Shown here: piece after piece, positions 35,231 through 44,571 of the stretch | How the letters are laid out: every line of letters begins with the position of its first letter | How positions within the stretch are numbered: the first letter of the stretch is position 1 | Notes under the pieces: generated by a model | Seen by the model: only the letters and a program-made list of their open reading frames with translations | Told to the model about the DNA's origin: nothing | Database searches by the model: none | Origin: Ruminiclostridium cellobioparum DSM 1351 = ATCC 15832 | Lineage (GTDB): Bacteria; Bacillota; Clostridia; Acetivibrionales; DSM-1351 | Direction of reading: 5' to 3' | NCBI RefSeq assembly: GCF_000621505.1 | Contig: NZ_JHYD01000034.1 | Location: forward strand, 27,747-91,746 | Length of the DNA stretch: 64,000 nt | Position numbers and translations under genes: made by a program

Positions 35231-35273
35231 TACCCTCTATCGACAATGTATTGTACATTGTCGATAGAGGGTA
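35231..35273. repeat. 43-nt perfect palindrome, copy 2
   Basis: Arms of 20 nt (TACCCTCTATCGACAATGTA and exact complement) enclose TTG. Compared with copy 1 at 3318, a T-A pair has become C-G and a G-T wobble has become G-C, so pairing is maintained. It lies 52 bases upstream of the epimerase start, as copy 1 lies 40 bases upstream of the kinase start, so both copies are in the 5' region of a minus-strand gene. Confidence 0.87.
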
Positions 35274-35513
35274 CATTTAATTATACTAAGGGTCAGGATA
35301 TATCCCAATGAAGTATCCTGCCGACTATATACACAAAATTGCCTGTATTTAAGCAAACTGATTTCTGTAATTATCAACTTATGTAAAAAGGTATGGAGTT
35401 GCTTTGGGACTTCCGGCAGTAATTTAAGAGCAGGTACACAACCTTTTATCACCGTTGTATACCTGCTCTTAAAATGTATAGGGGGACTGTTCCAAAATGA
35501 CACAGCTATTAAA
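35274..35513. other. Gene-free stretch, possible mobile-element remnant
   Basis: It contains an inverted repeat at 35423-35473 (18-bp arms around AGAGCAGGTA with one mismatch), a segment at 35320-35375 resembling the pfp/araC promoter region, and at 35481-35505 a GGGGGACTGTTCCAAAATGA string of the kind seen at insertion-sequence ends. A short open frame through it looks spurious. Confidence 0.35.
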
Positions 35514-35870
35514 TTAACTCGTTGTGCTGGTTAATTTGACTCTCAATTTTGAATTAAATGGGTTATGCTGATTTTACAGGTACGCGAGTACAACTTCAAG
35601 CAATGGAGAGCACGGTAAAAGTGCTTGCTGAAATTTGTAGGTGAAAAACAAGTATTTTAGCCGACAAAGTGACAGGATGTCACTTTGAGTAGCACGCGAG
35701 ACCCGGACGGTCGAGTCGCTGCGACGGCAAAAAATACTTGTTGTGAACCGTACTATTTCAAGTAAGCGCTTTGTGTGCCATCATTGATTGAAGTTAGTAT
35801 GGAAGTACCAGTATAATCATTAACAATTTTTACTTGCAAAGTTGATCAACCAACCAGCACAACGCGTTAA
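35514..35870. repeat. Nested palindromic element E4 (about 357 bp) with conserved core
   Basis: The outer ends (TTAACTCGTTGTGCTGGTT and AACCAGCACAACGCGTTAA) match the E1-type ends. Inside are further stems: AACAAGTATTTT (35647-35658) with AAAATACTTGTT (35731-35742), and within it the 58-nt core (35671-35728) shared with E5. Hairpins in the core are a 10-bp stem with loop GGA (35665-35687), GACC-CGGAC-GGTC (35700-35712) and GTCGC-T-GCGAC (35715-35725). It ends five bases before the stop of the MalG-like gene. Confidence 0.86.
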
Positions 35871-35875
35871 ATTAA

Positions 35876-36715
35876 TTATCCTTTTACAGCACCCGCAGTA
35901 AGCCCTGCCACCATATATCTCTGCAGGAACATAAACAGAATCAATACGGGAATTGTTGCAGTCACACAGACTGTCATTACGTTGGCCCAGTCATATGCAA
36001 ATTCGCCCATATACCTCATTGAAATTCCCGAAGGCAGAGTCCTCAGTTCATCCTTGTTTACCAGGGTTATGGAGTACAGCAGGTCGTCCCAGGCCAGCAG
36101 GAAGGTGTATATTCCAACAGCCAGGAATCCGGGCTTTGCCAGCGGGAATATGATTCTCCACAGTATGCCGAACCTGCCGCAGCCATCAATTCGTGCAGCC
36201 TCCTCAAGATGTATCGAAATATCGTCGAAGAAGCCCTTTATCATCAGTATTGAGAATGGCAGGGATGCAGTTGTCATGGCCAGCACAAGTCCAAACCTGT
36301 TATTCAGAAGTCCGTAATTCTTATACATTGTATAAAGCGATATCAGCAGTGATACAACCGGAAACATCTGTGTTGACAGGATCAGCAGCATAATCAGGTT
36401 CTTGGCTCTGAACCTGAATCTTGAAAAGCCGTATCCGGCAAACATTGCCACAAACATAGTGAGCACCGTTGCTCCTCCCGACACTATAAAGCTGTTTTTA
36501 TAATAGGTTAAAAAATAATTCTCGCTTAACAGCTTTACATAATTTTTTATTGTAGGGTTTTGCGGAATCCATTCCGGAGGTATTTTAAACAGCACACTGT
36601 TATCCTTGAAGGATGTGGAAATCATCCAATATACGGGAAACAGCAGGAATATCAGGAATACAACCAGCAGAACCCTTGTAGAAATAAGAGTAAAATAGTC
36701 CTTTTTATTGTTCAT
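35876..36715 (-). CDS. Carbohydrate ABC transporter permease, MalG-like
   Basis: A 279-residue CUT1 permease with about six helices, an EAA loop (IHLEEAARIDGCGRFGIL) near residues 170-188 and the MalG-type end YMVAGLTAGAVKG. It begins 16 bases after the MalF-like gene and completes the importer with the binding protein at 37810. The palindromic element E4 follows the stop codon immediately. Confidence 0.93.
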   Translation of the reverse strand: MNNKKDYFTLISTRVLLVVFLIFLLFPVYWMISTSFKDNSVLFKIPPEWIPQNPTIKNYVKLLSENYFLTYYKNSFIVSGGATVLTMFVAMFAGYGFSRFRFRAKNLIMLLILSTQMFPVVSLLISLYTMYKNYGLLNNRFGLVLAMTTASLPFSILMIKGFFDDISIHLEEAARIDGCGRFGILWRIIFPLAKPGFLAVGIYTFLLAWDDLLYSITLVNKDELRTLPSGISMRYMGEFAYDWANVMTVCVTATIPVLILFMFLQRYMVAGLTAGAVKG

Positions 36716-36731
36716 CTCTATAACTACCTCC

Positions 36732-37673
36732 CTAGTCCTCTCTCAATGAAAATAGTTTATTGTACCCCCATGAAAAGAGGATAAGTATCAGAAGCCACAG
36801 TACGCCTATTGCGGCACCTTTGCCCAGGTTAAGCGATGTAAACGCAGTCTGGTAGCTTAAAATGGCAAGGGTTGTTGTTGCCATAACCGGTCCTCCTCCT
36901 GTCATGATCCAGAAGAGGGGGAACATTTTAAAGTTCTCGATAACTGCAACCAGAGTTACTGTCTTAATAACATTTGCAAGGAAAGGAAGCGTTATATGAA
37001 AAAACATCTGTTTTTTGTTTGCGCCGTCAATAACTGCTGCTTCATACATGTCTTCAGGTATACTCTGCATGCCGGATAGCAGCATGATAGTCATAAACGG
37101 AAGCTGCCGCCATAATGCAGCTATCATTACTGAAGGCATGGCCAGTTTTAAATCCGAAAGCCAGGTCTTGGGCTCGTTTATTATTCCGGTCCCCATCAAT
37201 ATATGGTTCATAACACCATACTGTGGTTGGAATATCCACATCCACAACAGTGCTACAACTATTGTAGGTACTATCCACGGTATAAGTACCAGAGTCCTCA
37301 GAAGTTTTCTTCCGGGAATGTTCATGTTAAGGATCATGGCTAAAGCCATACTCAGAATAAACTGTATAATAACCACACTTGAGGCATAAAAAACGGTATT
37401 TTTTAATGCTGTTCCAAAATCACCGGTTGAAAATACATCTCTGTAATTTGCAAAATTATTCCATGCAGCTGATTTAATATTTGTTAATGTAATATCAAAG
37501 AAACTCATATAAACCGATTTCATAATCGGTATAAATATTGTGAAGCACAAAAGGATAAAAGCAGGTGCCAGAATGGTTATCAAAAAAATCCTGTCCTTAA
37601 CACTGTTGGATAACAATAACCTGTTTTGCCTGATACTTATGGAACTTGCTTTTGTGCTGTTTTTTTCACTCAT
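36732..37673 (-). CDS. Carbohydrate ABC transporter permease, MalF-like
   Basis: A 313-residue MalF/UgpA-type permease with the EAA loop EDMYEAAVIDGANKKQMF near residues 215-232 and six predicted helices. A frame opening further upstream at 37694 includes the GGAGG site; the ATG at 37673 (MSEKNS) is preferred. The gap of about 136 bases to the binding-protein gene holds CGCCACA/TGTGGCG arms (about 37686-37727), perhaps a stabilising stem behind the binding-protein message. Confidence 0.92.
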   Translation of the reverse strand: MSEKNSTKASSISIRQNRLLLSNSVKDRIFLITILAPAFILLCFTIFIPIMKSVYMSFFDITLTNIKSAAWNNFANYRDVFSTGDFGTALKNTVFYASSVVIIQFILSMALAMILNMNIPGRKLLRTLVLIPWIVPTIVVALLWMWIFQPQYGVMNHILMGTGIINEPKTWLSDLKLAMPSVMIAALWRQLPFMTIMLLSGMQSIPEDMYEAAVIDGANKKQMFFHITLPFLANVIKTVTLVAVIENFKMFPLFWIMTGGGPVMATTTLAILSYQTAFTSLNLGKGAAIGVLWLLILILFSWGYNKLFSLRED

Positions 37674-37809
37674 TTTAACCTCCAAGCGCCACATATTGCG
37701 GCAAAAAATATGATAATTTTGTGGCGGTATTTTTCAGGGGATAACCTGTAAGCCCCATCGAGAGGTCTATCAGGTCATCCTCCCAAAAAAATTTGCAAAG
37801 CGCCGGCAA

Positions 37810-39153
37810 TTATTTAAGCAAGCCCTTCAGCTTTGCATCCAGGTCCTGTGCTACTTTTGCAGGCTCTTCCTTACCAACGGTCACTCTTTGAAGAGCTGTG
37901 GCAATTTCAAGATATCCCTGCTCCATTCCCGGATTATTTGCAGGCAGCGGCTGAATGTAGTTATTCAACTGTTCTACACAAATCCTGGCAAAATCACTGT
38001 CATTCAGGTCAGGATCGGCACTGAGTGATTTTCTTGCTGAAAGCACGTCATTGCTCTTATGATATTGCGTAATCATTTCTTTACTTGTTATATACTTGAG
38101 AATATCAGCTGCCTGGGTCTTAACCTTTGAATCCCTCGAAATGACAAGTCCATGAGCTTCACCGATGGATACGCTCTTTCCGGTCTTATTGACAGGAACC
38201 AGGGCAACTCCCCAGACCTTGTCAAAAGCTTCTCCCTTGCCGCTCAGATTTCTGAATACTGCCTTTCCGTAGTAACCGTCCATATACATACCAAGCTGGC
38301 CGATTGAAAACAGATTTCTTAAATCTTTCAGCTTGGCACCTGCAGGTGATAAGCCCTCATTTGAAATAGTCTGATAGAATTTAAGAGTTTCTATTACTTC
38401 CGGAGTATTAACATTTACCTTTGAGTCCTTATCGTATACCGAACCATTAAAGCTGTATATGTTTCTAAGCGCGACCAAACCATTTATAGGCAATTTATCG
38501 GTGGCCTCCCCGAAGCCGTATATTTTATTTCCGTCATCAGCCTTGACCTTTGATATGGTTCTTGCCATGGCAAGCATTTCATCATAGGTTTTAGGAGGCA
38601 TTTCAGGGTCCAACCCTGCCTTTTTGAAAATTTCCTTATTATAATAAAGTACGTAAGGCGAAGGAGCCCATGGAATACCCATCAATTTGCCGTTATACGT
38701 GTAGTCCGCCTTGTAGGAATCGATGATATCATCTATGTATTCCTTCCCCAAAAGCTCATCAAGAGGTTCAACAATATCCGAAGTTGCATAGGTGGAAAAC
38801 CAGGCCGTATGGGTCTGAATGATATCAGGCGCATTTCCCGAAGCTGCCATTACAAATGTCTGCTGCTTTATATCTCCATAAGGGATTCCTACATATTCTA
38901 TAGTAGTATTGGGGTGCAGTGCCTTATATGATTCGGCTATCTGTTCAAAAACTGGCTTTGTAGCTGCTTCACTCATTCCCCAGTTTGCAAACTTGACTGT
39001 AACAGGAGTATCATCACTGGTCTGCGCTGCTGTCTGTGAAGCTGGTGATTGGGAAGCTGAAGAATTCTGTGCTGCTTTTTCTTCACTGCCGCATCCTGCC
39101 AGCATGGAAACCGAAATAATACCTGCCAATAGTAAACAAGCTAGTTTTTTCAT
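37810..39153 (-). CDS. Extracellular sugar-binding lipoprotein
   Basis: A 447-residue binding protein of the UgpB/MalE-like group. The signal peptide ends in the lipobox LAGCGSEE (Cys near residue 21), followed by a Ser/Ala/Gln/Thr-rich tether. The mature domain has typical features such as DIIQTHTAWFSTYA near 135 and the hinge PSPYVLYYNKEIFKKAGLD near 160-178. It starts the operon of two permeases, and perhaps the epimerase, and is divergent from the membrane-bound regulator at 39399. The substrate is unknown. Confidence 0.92.
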   Translation of the reverse strand: MKKLACLLLAGIISVSMLAGCGSEEKAAQNSSASQSPASQTAAQTSDDTPVTVKFANWGMSEAATKPVFEQIAESYKALHPNTTIEYVGIPYGDIKQQTFVMAASGNAPDIIQTHTAWFSTYATSDIVEPLDELLGKEYIDDIIDSYKADYTYNGKLMGIPWAPSPYVLYYNKEIFKKAGLDPEMPPKTYDEMLAMARTISKVKADDGNKIYGFGEATDKLPINGLVALRNIYSFNGSVYDKDSKVNVNTPEVIETLKFYQTISNEGLSPAGAKLKDLRNLFSIGQLGMYMDGYYGKAVFRNLSGKGEAFDKVWGVALVPVNKTGKSVSIGEAHGLVISRDSKVKTQAADILKYITSKEMITQYHKSNDVLSARKSLSADPDLNDSDFARICVEQLNNYIQPLPANNPGMEQGYLEIATALQRVTVGKEEPAKVAQDLDAKLKGLLK

Positions 39154-39227
39154 AAATCTTCCTCCAGAATTATTTTGTTTTTTAAGTGCCGGCCACTTTG
39201 TGTTTTCATTTTGTCACATATGTACCA

Positions 39228-39340
39228 ATAAGTAAATTTTATATTTAGTGTTTTTATACAAAAAATCTTACTTTTTATATGATACATTTTTTACTTTGTT
39301 GTATATTACCTTACTTTTTAATATTTTTTACTTACTATTT
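39228..39340. promoter_or_regulatory. Repeated TTACTTTTTA sites in the importer/regulator promoter region
   Basis: The motif TTACTTTTTA or a close relative starts at 39268, 39291, 39311 and 39328, spaced 23, 20 and 17 bases, with an opposite-strand relative TAAGTAAA at about 39231. The 245-bp gap lies between the binding-protein gene and the divergent AraC-type regulator. Roughly helical spacing suggests binding sites for that regulator, although the region is AT-rich. Confidence 0.45.
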
Positions 39341-39398
39341 TCCTCACTTCATGTAATAATATAAATAATCTACGACTAATTTTCGAGGTCATATTACC

Positions 39399-41705
39399 AT
39401 GTTGAAACCTTCCATATTCCTGAGCAAATTTAACAGAACATTTTTAATTTATTTTGTATCGTACTTTCTTGTCATAATAATACCTATTATTGTCATAGGT
39501 TCATTTTCATATCTGGTTTCAATTAATGCACTTGAAAACGAATTGAGCAATTCAAGCGGCAATTCACTTATACAAATCCGGACAGCCATCGAAAATACTC
39601 TGGATGAAATTGACAAGCTCTCAATACAAACAGGGATTGATGCAAGAATATATGCATACGGCAATAATACAGACAGCAACTATTTCCTGACCGAACTTTT
39701 AGATCTTACCAGAGATATACCCAGTAAAAACAGAAACATTCAATCCATAAAAATGTACTTTAAAGCAAATAATATGATAATATCCTCCTCAGGTATTCTA
39801 AGTGCGTATAAGGGCGAGGTAGCAAACCGCTGGGTTGAAAATTCCGGGAATACTTCCCGCAAGGCCATTTGGCTGCCTACCCAAAGCATACCTAACTATG
39901 ACGGTGATATCGACAAGGTCATTACCCTTGTGCGCAGCGTGCCCGTCAACACCGAAAAGAAGCTGGGGCTTCTGGCGGTAAATATCCACGAAGCAAAATT
40001 ATCCCAGGCCATGGAAAACATGAAAATTAACAGCCATTCGGCCATATATATCACTGACGATCACAAAAATCTGATATCCGGGAAACCTTTAAATACCGAT
40101 ATTACAAATGACAGAAGCAGTGAATATATAAATAAAATCCTCGGTTCGGGCAATCAGGGGCATTTTATTGCCGGTATCAATAAAACTCCTACCCTTGTTT
40201 GTTATGCAAAATCCTCCTACACCGGCTGGATTTTTGTATCTGAAACACCTCTTACCTATTTGACGCAAAAACTTTCCTTCATACAGAACCTTACTTTTGG
40301 CTTATGCCTTTTACTGGCCCTCGTGGGAATTTTTATATCGTATCTCCTGTCAAGAACCATGTACAACCCCATAAAAAAGCTTATGGATATGTTCAAATCC
40401 CAGCCGGACAGTTCAAATACAATGTTTGAGGCCAAAAGCAGGGATTCCTTCACCTTCCTGTCAGGGGCCTTCCAGCAGGTAATAGTAAGGAATAAAGATC
40501 TTGAAAAGTCCTATTATTCCAGCCTGCCTGTACTCAATGAGAGGTTTGTACTGAGTTTGCTAAACAACAAAATAGTTGATTCCCTGGAAATTCAAAGCCA
40601 GATCGACTTTCTCGGCATTGATTTTATGTACCCCAATTATTGCGTTGTTCTCATTGAAGTTGACAATTTTGCAGAGCTGGCGGATGCACTGACTCTTGCC
40701 GACCTCAATCTGTATATATTTGCAATACGCAACATTGCTGAAGAGCTTTTAGGCACAAGCTTCAAATTTTTATCGGCCGAAGTATCGGAAAGCAGGCTGG
40801 CCTTCATCGTCAACATTCCGGATGAGAATGTGAACACCTTTAATTCCGACATTACAGGTATTCTGGAACAAATAAAGGAATCGGTAAGTAAATTCTACAC
40901 CCTGACCGTCTCTGCAGGTATCGGCAATATTTACCATGAAATGGCTGATTGTGGTCTTTCCTACAGGGAAAGCCTGAATGTCATGAAATACAAGCTTATG
41001 TCGGGTACTGATACCATTCTTTTTTATCATGATCTTTCGGACAGCTATAAAATTGCATATTATTATCCTGAAAAGACTGAAACACTGATAAAAAACAATA
41101 TTAAGTCGGGTGATATACAAAAGGTTAAGGAATATCTCAATGAAATATATTCAAACATAAAAAGTAACTACAGCGTGTCCTACGAAGAAGTCTACAGCAC
41201 CTATAACAGACTTCTGGATGCTTCGCTGTCCGTTCTGTCGGATTCCGGAATACAGCATTCCGATATTTTCGGAGAAAACTACATTGTATATAAGGATCTG
41301 GCAAAGAAGGAGACCCTTGACGAAATTCATCTTTTCATAAGCAGGCTGTTTGAAAGTATTGTTTCATACATTTCAAGCATTGATAAGGGAGATAAAAATA
41401 TTGAAAAAGCCATGGATTTCATAGGTAAGAATTTTCAGAGGGACCTCTCGGTGGAATCCATAGCCGACTATGTAGGCCTCAATGCTTCATATTTCAGCAG
41501 AGTATTTAAAAATGTGACCGGCAAGACCGTTCTGGAATTTATAACTCTCAAACGGCTTGAGTCCAGCAAGGAACTGCTGAAGGAAACAAATCTCAACATT
41601 GCCCAGATTGCCCAGAAGGTGGGCTACAACAATGTTCACAGCTTCATGCGCTTCTTTAAAAAATACGAGGGAATTACTCCCGGTGATTACCGGAATGGAC
41701 AATAA
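39399..41705 (+). CDS. Membrane-bound AraC-type regulator
   Basis: A 768-residue one-component regulator with the same plan as the protein at 31683: transmembrane helices near residues 13-35 and 298-320, an extracellular sensor between them, a cytoplasmic linker, and an AraC DNA-binding domain at about 665-765 (VESIADYVGLNASYFSRVF and IAQIAQKVGYNNVHSFMRFF). It is divergent from the binding-protein operon at 39153 and probably regulates it. No kinase or receiver is present. A convergent PHP gene follows after a shared terminator. Confidence 0.92.
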   Translation: MLKPSIFLSKFNRTFLIYFVSYFLVIIIPIIVIGSFSYLVSINALENELSNSSGNSLIQIRTAIENTLDEIDKLSIQTGIDARIYAYGNNTDSNYFLTELLDLTRDIPSKNRNIQSIKMYFKANNMIISSSGILSAYKGEVANRWVENSGNTSRKAIWLPTQSIPNYDGDIDKVITLVRSVPVNTEKKLGLLAVNIHEAKLSQAMENMKINSHSAIYITDDHKNLISGKPLNTDITNDRSSEYINKILGSGNQGHFIAGINKTPTLVCYAKSSYTGWIFVSETPLTYLTQKLSFIQNLTFGLCLLLALVGIFISYLLSRTMYNPIKKLMDMFKSQPDSSNTMFEAKSRDSFTFLSGAFQQVIVRNKDLEKSYYSSLPVLNERFVLSLLNNKIVDSLEIQSQIDFLGIDFMYPNYCVVLIEVDNFAELADALTLADLNLYIFAIRNIAEELLGTSFKFLSAEVSESRLAFIVNIPDENVNTFNSDITGILEQIKESVSKFYTLTVSAGIGNIYHEMADCGLSYRESLNVMKYKLMSGTDTILFYHDLSDSYKIAYYYPEKTETLIKNNIKSGDIQKVKEYLNEIYSNIKSNYSVSYEEVYSTYNRLLDASLSVLSDSGIQHSDIFGENYIVYKDLAKKETLDEIHLFISRLFESIVSYISSIDKGDKNIEKAMDFIGKNFQRDLSVESIADYVGLNASYFSRVFKNVTGKTVLEFITLKRLESSKELLKETNLNIAQIAQKVGYNNVHSFMRFFKKYEGITPGDYRNGQ

Positions 41706-41738
41706 TATATAATAATAAAATCTTTTTGAAGGCCAGCA

Positions 41739-41765
41739 AGCTCGTCCGGCAGTTGCGGACGAGCT
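41739..41765. terminator. Bidirectional terminator between convergent genes
   Basis: Arms AGCTCGTCCG and CGGACGAGCT enclose a seven-base loop and are followed on the plus strand by AAGGTTTTAT. It lies between the regulator stop at 41705 and the PHP gene stop at 41788, so it can end both transcripts. Confidence 0.75.
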
Positions 41766-41787
41766 AAGGTTTTATGAGATCTGGCTG

Positions 41788-42741
41788 CTAATCAACCAAT
41801 TTTTTCAACAGTTTATTTCTATAAAAGTACTCTTCTGAAACACCGCATTCACCTATAAAACGTGGCCTGGCTGATCCTTTTTTAAAGTCGGCATGATAAT
41901 CCGAGCCACCTGACATAATAGAAACCCTGCTTTCATATTTTTGCCTGATTTCGGTATAAATCTCCTCTTTGGATTTATTCCCGGAATAGCTGGTCTTGTC
42001 ATAGGTGTAGCAGGCTTCTATTCCATCCAGCCCGGCATTTATCAGAATATCAATATATTCTTCCCGGCTGATTATTTTCTGATTTATAACTACACTTTCC
42101 GATATGAGGTGAGGATGTGCAAGAATTGTGATACCGCCGCAGCGGTGTATTTCCTTTATTACATTAACCGGATCGGGCTTACGCCTGTTGATTCTGTATC
42201 TCTCATTATTCTTTATCATCAGTTTGGCAGAACTCCAGTCAGAGGAATAACCCTTTGCTGCCATGAGCTCAAATATCTTCTTTTTCTGAATCTGACTTTC
42301 TTCAATGGGCGTTCCGTTGTTCTCCATCAATTCTTTCCAGGAAATATCAATCCCGTCGGAATTCAGCCTTTCCACAAGAATACGGTAGCTTTCTGCCTTT
42401 GAAGCTGCAACTGCATCCTGAAGCCGTTTGAAAAAAGCATCCTTCCAGTCACATCCCAGGCACACAATATGGACGTCTTCGACTTCAGTTTCACAGGAGA
42501 TCTCTATTCCTTTGAGCAGGACAACTCCCTTTTCCTTTGCATAAACTTCGGGAGTGATCTCCAGCCAGCCGGCAATAATTTTTTCCGGAGGAATAATATC
42601 ATGATCAGTGATGGCTACTATTCTCATCCCCTGTCGGGCTGCGTGGTCAATCAGCTCCTGAACAGAATCCGCCCCATCGGACCGGTTGGTATGACAATGG
42701 AGATCGCATGGAAAATTTGGTGACATTAACGGTATTTCCAT
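41788..42741 (-). CDS. PHP-domain metal-dependent phosphoesterase
   Basis: A 317-residue protein with the PHP motifs: CDLHCHTNRSDG near residues 13-24, AITDHDIIP near 43-51, GGITILAHPHL near 205-215 and SGGSDYHAD near 278-286. Together these give the His/Asp set for a trinuclear metal site. Related proteins hydrolyse nucleotide or sugar phosphoesters. As the last gene of the 12-gene sugar-acid operon, four bases after the aldolase gene, it may remove phosphate from a pathway intermediate or a cyclic by-product; that is inference. Confidence 0.88.
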   Translation of the reverse strand: MEIPLMSPNFPCDLHCHTNRSDGADSVQELIDHAARQGMRIVAITDHDIIPPEKIIAGWLEITPEVYAKEKGVVLLKGIEISCETEVEDVHIVCLGCDWKDAFFKRLQDAVAASKAESYRILVERLNSDGIDISWKELMENNGTPIEESQIQKKKIFELMAAKGYSSDWSSAKLMIKNNERYRINRRKPDPVNVIKEIHRCGGITILAHPHLISESVVINQKIISREEYIDILINAGLDGIEACYTYDKTSYSGNKSKEEIYTEIRQKYESRVSIMSGGSDYHADFKKGSARPRFIGECGVSEEYFYRNKLLKKLVD

Positions 42742-42745
42742 TAAA

Positions 42746-43591
42746 TCAATCCTTTCTGAATAATCTGATATGCTTTATTGCAGCACTTTCAATTTTTTTG
42801 TACAGAAATTCATCCATTCCGATAGGATCCAACCTGTCTGGATATAGTTGAAGATACTCTCTGGCACCATCAATGTAAGCATGTTTTATAGCAGTAGAGA
42901 CATTTATTTTGGCTGCTCCGCTTTCAATCAATTTAAAAAATGCACCATCTTCAAGCCCGGTTCCTCCATGTATAACTATGGGCTGCGATATTCTGTCCTT
43001 CAACTGCTCTATCAAACTAAAATTGATATGGGGCTGGCCCCTGTACATTCCATGTGCGGTGCCTACCGCCGGTGCAAACATGTCAACTTCCGATTCTCCG
43101 GCATACCTGATTGCTTCATCCAGTGATGTTTTCTCGGCATCATCTTCCGAAACGCTTATATCGTCTTCCACTCCGGCAATTTTCCCAAGCTCGCCTTCAA
43201 TAAATACACCCCTCGCATGTGCGTATTCTGCCAGGGTTTTGCTGTTCCGTATGTTTTCCCCGATTGGCAGAGCCGATCCGTCATACATGACAGAATCCCA
43301 TCCGTTGTCAATACAGGACTTTACCAACTCCAAATCCTTGCAATGATCCAAATGTATAAAAACAGGTACCTGGGCAGAATCCGCCAGTTGTCTCAGCATA
43401 CTGCCCAGGGCCTTAACCCCCAAAGTGACCGCAGTCTGGGATGAAGTCTGCAATATAACAGGACATCCCTCCTTCTGAGCAGCACTTATCACTGCCTTTG
43501 CCGACAGATAATTAAATATGTTAAAGGCTCCAATGGCAAACCTGTCTTCTTTTGCCCTCAATAACTCCTCTAAAATTGACCTTTTGTCCAT
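42746..43591 (-). CDS. Class II ketose-bisphosphate aldolase
   Basis: A zinc-dependent aldolase of about 281 residues. Metal and catalytic motifs are FIHLDHCKD near residue 80, EGELGKIAG near 130, TAHGMYRGQP near 178 and VIHGGTGL near 206. It would split a ketose 1-phosphate or bisphosphate to dihydroxyacetone phosphate and an aldehyde. The ATG at 43591 follows GGAGG; a TTG four codons earlier is inside that site. It belongs to the dgoD-to-PHP operon, downstream of the split transketolase. Its sequence differs clearly from the aldolase at 17787, so this is not a recent duplication. Confidence 0.92.
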   Translation of the reverse strand: MDKRSILEELLRAKEDRFAIGAFNIFNYLSAKAVISAAQKEGCPVILQTSSQTAVTLGVKALGSMLRQLADSAQVPVFIHLDHCKDLELVKSCIDNGWDSVMYDGSALPIGENIRNSKTLAEYAHARGVFIEGELGKIAGVEDDISVSEDDAEKTSLDEAIRYAGESEVDMFAPAVGTAHGMYRGQPHINFSLIEQLKDRISQPIVIHGGTGLEDGAFFKLIESGAAKINVSTAIKHAYIDGAREYLQLYPDRLDPIGMDEFLYKKIESAAIKHIRLFRKD

Positions 43592-43621
43592 TATATCCTC
43601 CAAATGCGTGATAATATCATA

Positions 43622-44569
43622 TCAGCCATTGCCATACTCCATACCCGAAAGACTTTCCCGCACAGCCTTAACAATCCCAGCGACATCCAAACCGTAAAAC
43701 GACAGGATTTCTTCATACGGACCCGATGTGGCATAAACTTTGGGTATTCCCAATCTCTTTACCGGTACGGGGAATTCTTCGCTGCAAACTTCTGTAACTA
43801 TTGAGCCCAGGCCGCCTTCGGTATAATGCTCTTCCACAGTTATTATCCTGCCGGTTTTCCTTGCAGCTTCCACTATAATTTCCCTGTCCACAGGTGATAT
43901 TGTCGGCATACCGACCACTTGAACCGCTATTCCCTGTTCACGCAATTTCTCAGCCGCCTTTACCGCTTTTGCAGTCATAAGTCCGGTGGAAATAATGGCC
44001 ATATCACTGCCTTCACAAAGCACCTGTCCTTTTCCTATTTCAAATTGCCTTTCCTGGAGAAAAACCTCCTGAGGCTCATTACCAATCCTCATATAAACCG
44101 GACCATTGTATTCCAGCATGGCCTTGGACGCTGCTATTATTTCAGATGGATCCTGGGGTGCCAGTACAACCATACCGGGAATCATCCTCATTATTGCATA
44201 ATCCTCCAATGAATGGTGGGTTGCGCCGAGGTCAGAGTATGTAATACCTCCGTTTCTTCCGACGATTTTCACATTTTGCTTCATATAACCACAGTCATTG
44301 CGCAGCATTTCAAAAGGCCGGGCTGTGACAAAAGGTGCAATGGCGCAAAAAACCGGCACTTTTCCTGTTGTCGCCAACCCTGATGCAATACCTACAACCC
44401 CCTGTTCCATGATGCCAAACTCAAAATAACGCTCAGGATGTGCTTTGGAAAACTCACCAAATCCTGAACTGCCTCCGCTGTCGGCTGAGAGAATAACGAT
44501 ATTTTTATTTTTTTCGGCTATTTCCGATACTGCCTTGCCAAACGCTTTTCTTGGATCTATTTTTTCCAA
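43622..44569 (-). CDS. Transketolase, C-terminal subunit
   Basis: A 315-residue protein equivalent to the pyrimidine-binding and C-terminal domains of transketolase. The cofactor-activating Glu lies in FEFGIMEQGVVGIASG near residue 54, followed by the ARPFEMLRND strand and the DLGATHHSLEDYAIMR motif. It starts two bases after the N-terminal subunit gene, so the two are coupled and form one enzyme. Split transketolases of this kind occur in dedicated sugar pathways (for example apulose-4-phosphate and sulfofructose transketolases), besides normal pentose phosphate use. Confidence 0.93.
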   Translation of the reverse strand: MEKIDPRKAFGKAVSEIAEKNKNIVILSADSGGSSGFGEFSKAHPERYFEFGIMEQGVVGIASGLATTGKVPVFCAIAPFVTARPFEMLRNDCGYMKQNVKIVGRNGGITYSDLGATHHSLEDYAIMRMIPGMVVLAPQDPSEIIAASKAMLEYNGPVYMRIGNEPQEVFLQERQFEIGKGQVLCEGSDMAIISTGLMTAKAVKAAEKLREQGIAVQVVGMPTISPVDREIIVEAARKTGRIITVEEHYTEGGLGSIVTEVCSEEFPVPVKRLGIPKVYATSGPYEEILSFYGLDVAGIVKAVRESLSGMEYGNG

Positions 44570-44571
44570 AC

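Noticed and set aside
35237..35503. An 88-codon minus-strand frame between the epimerase and importer genes
   Set aside because: It overlaps the 43-nt palindrome and an inverted repeat, has no recognisable domain, and begins in an IS-end-like string.
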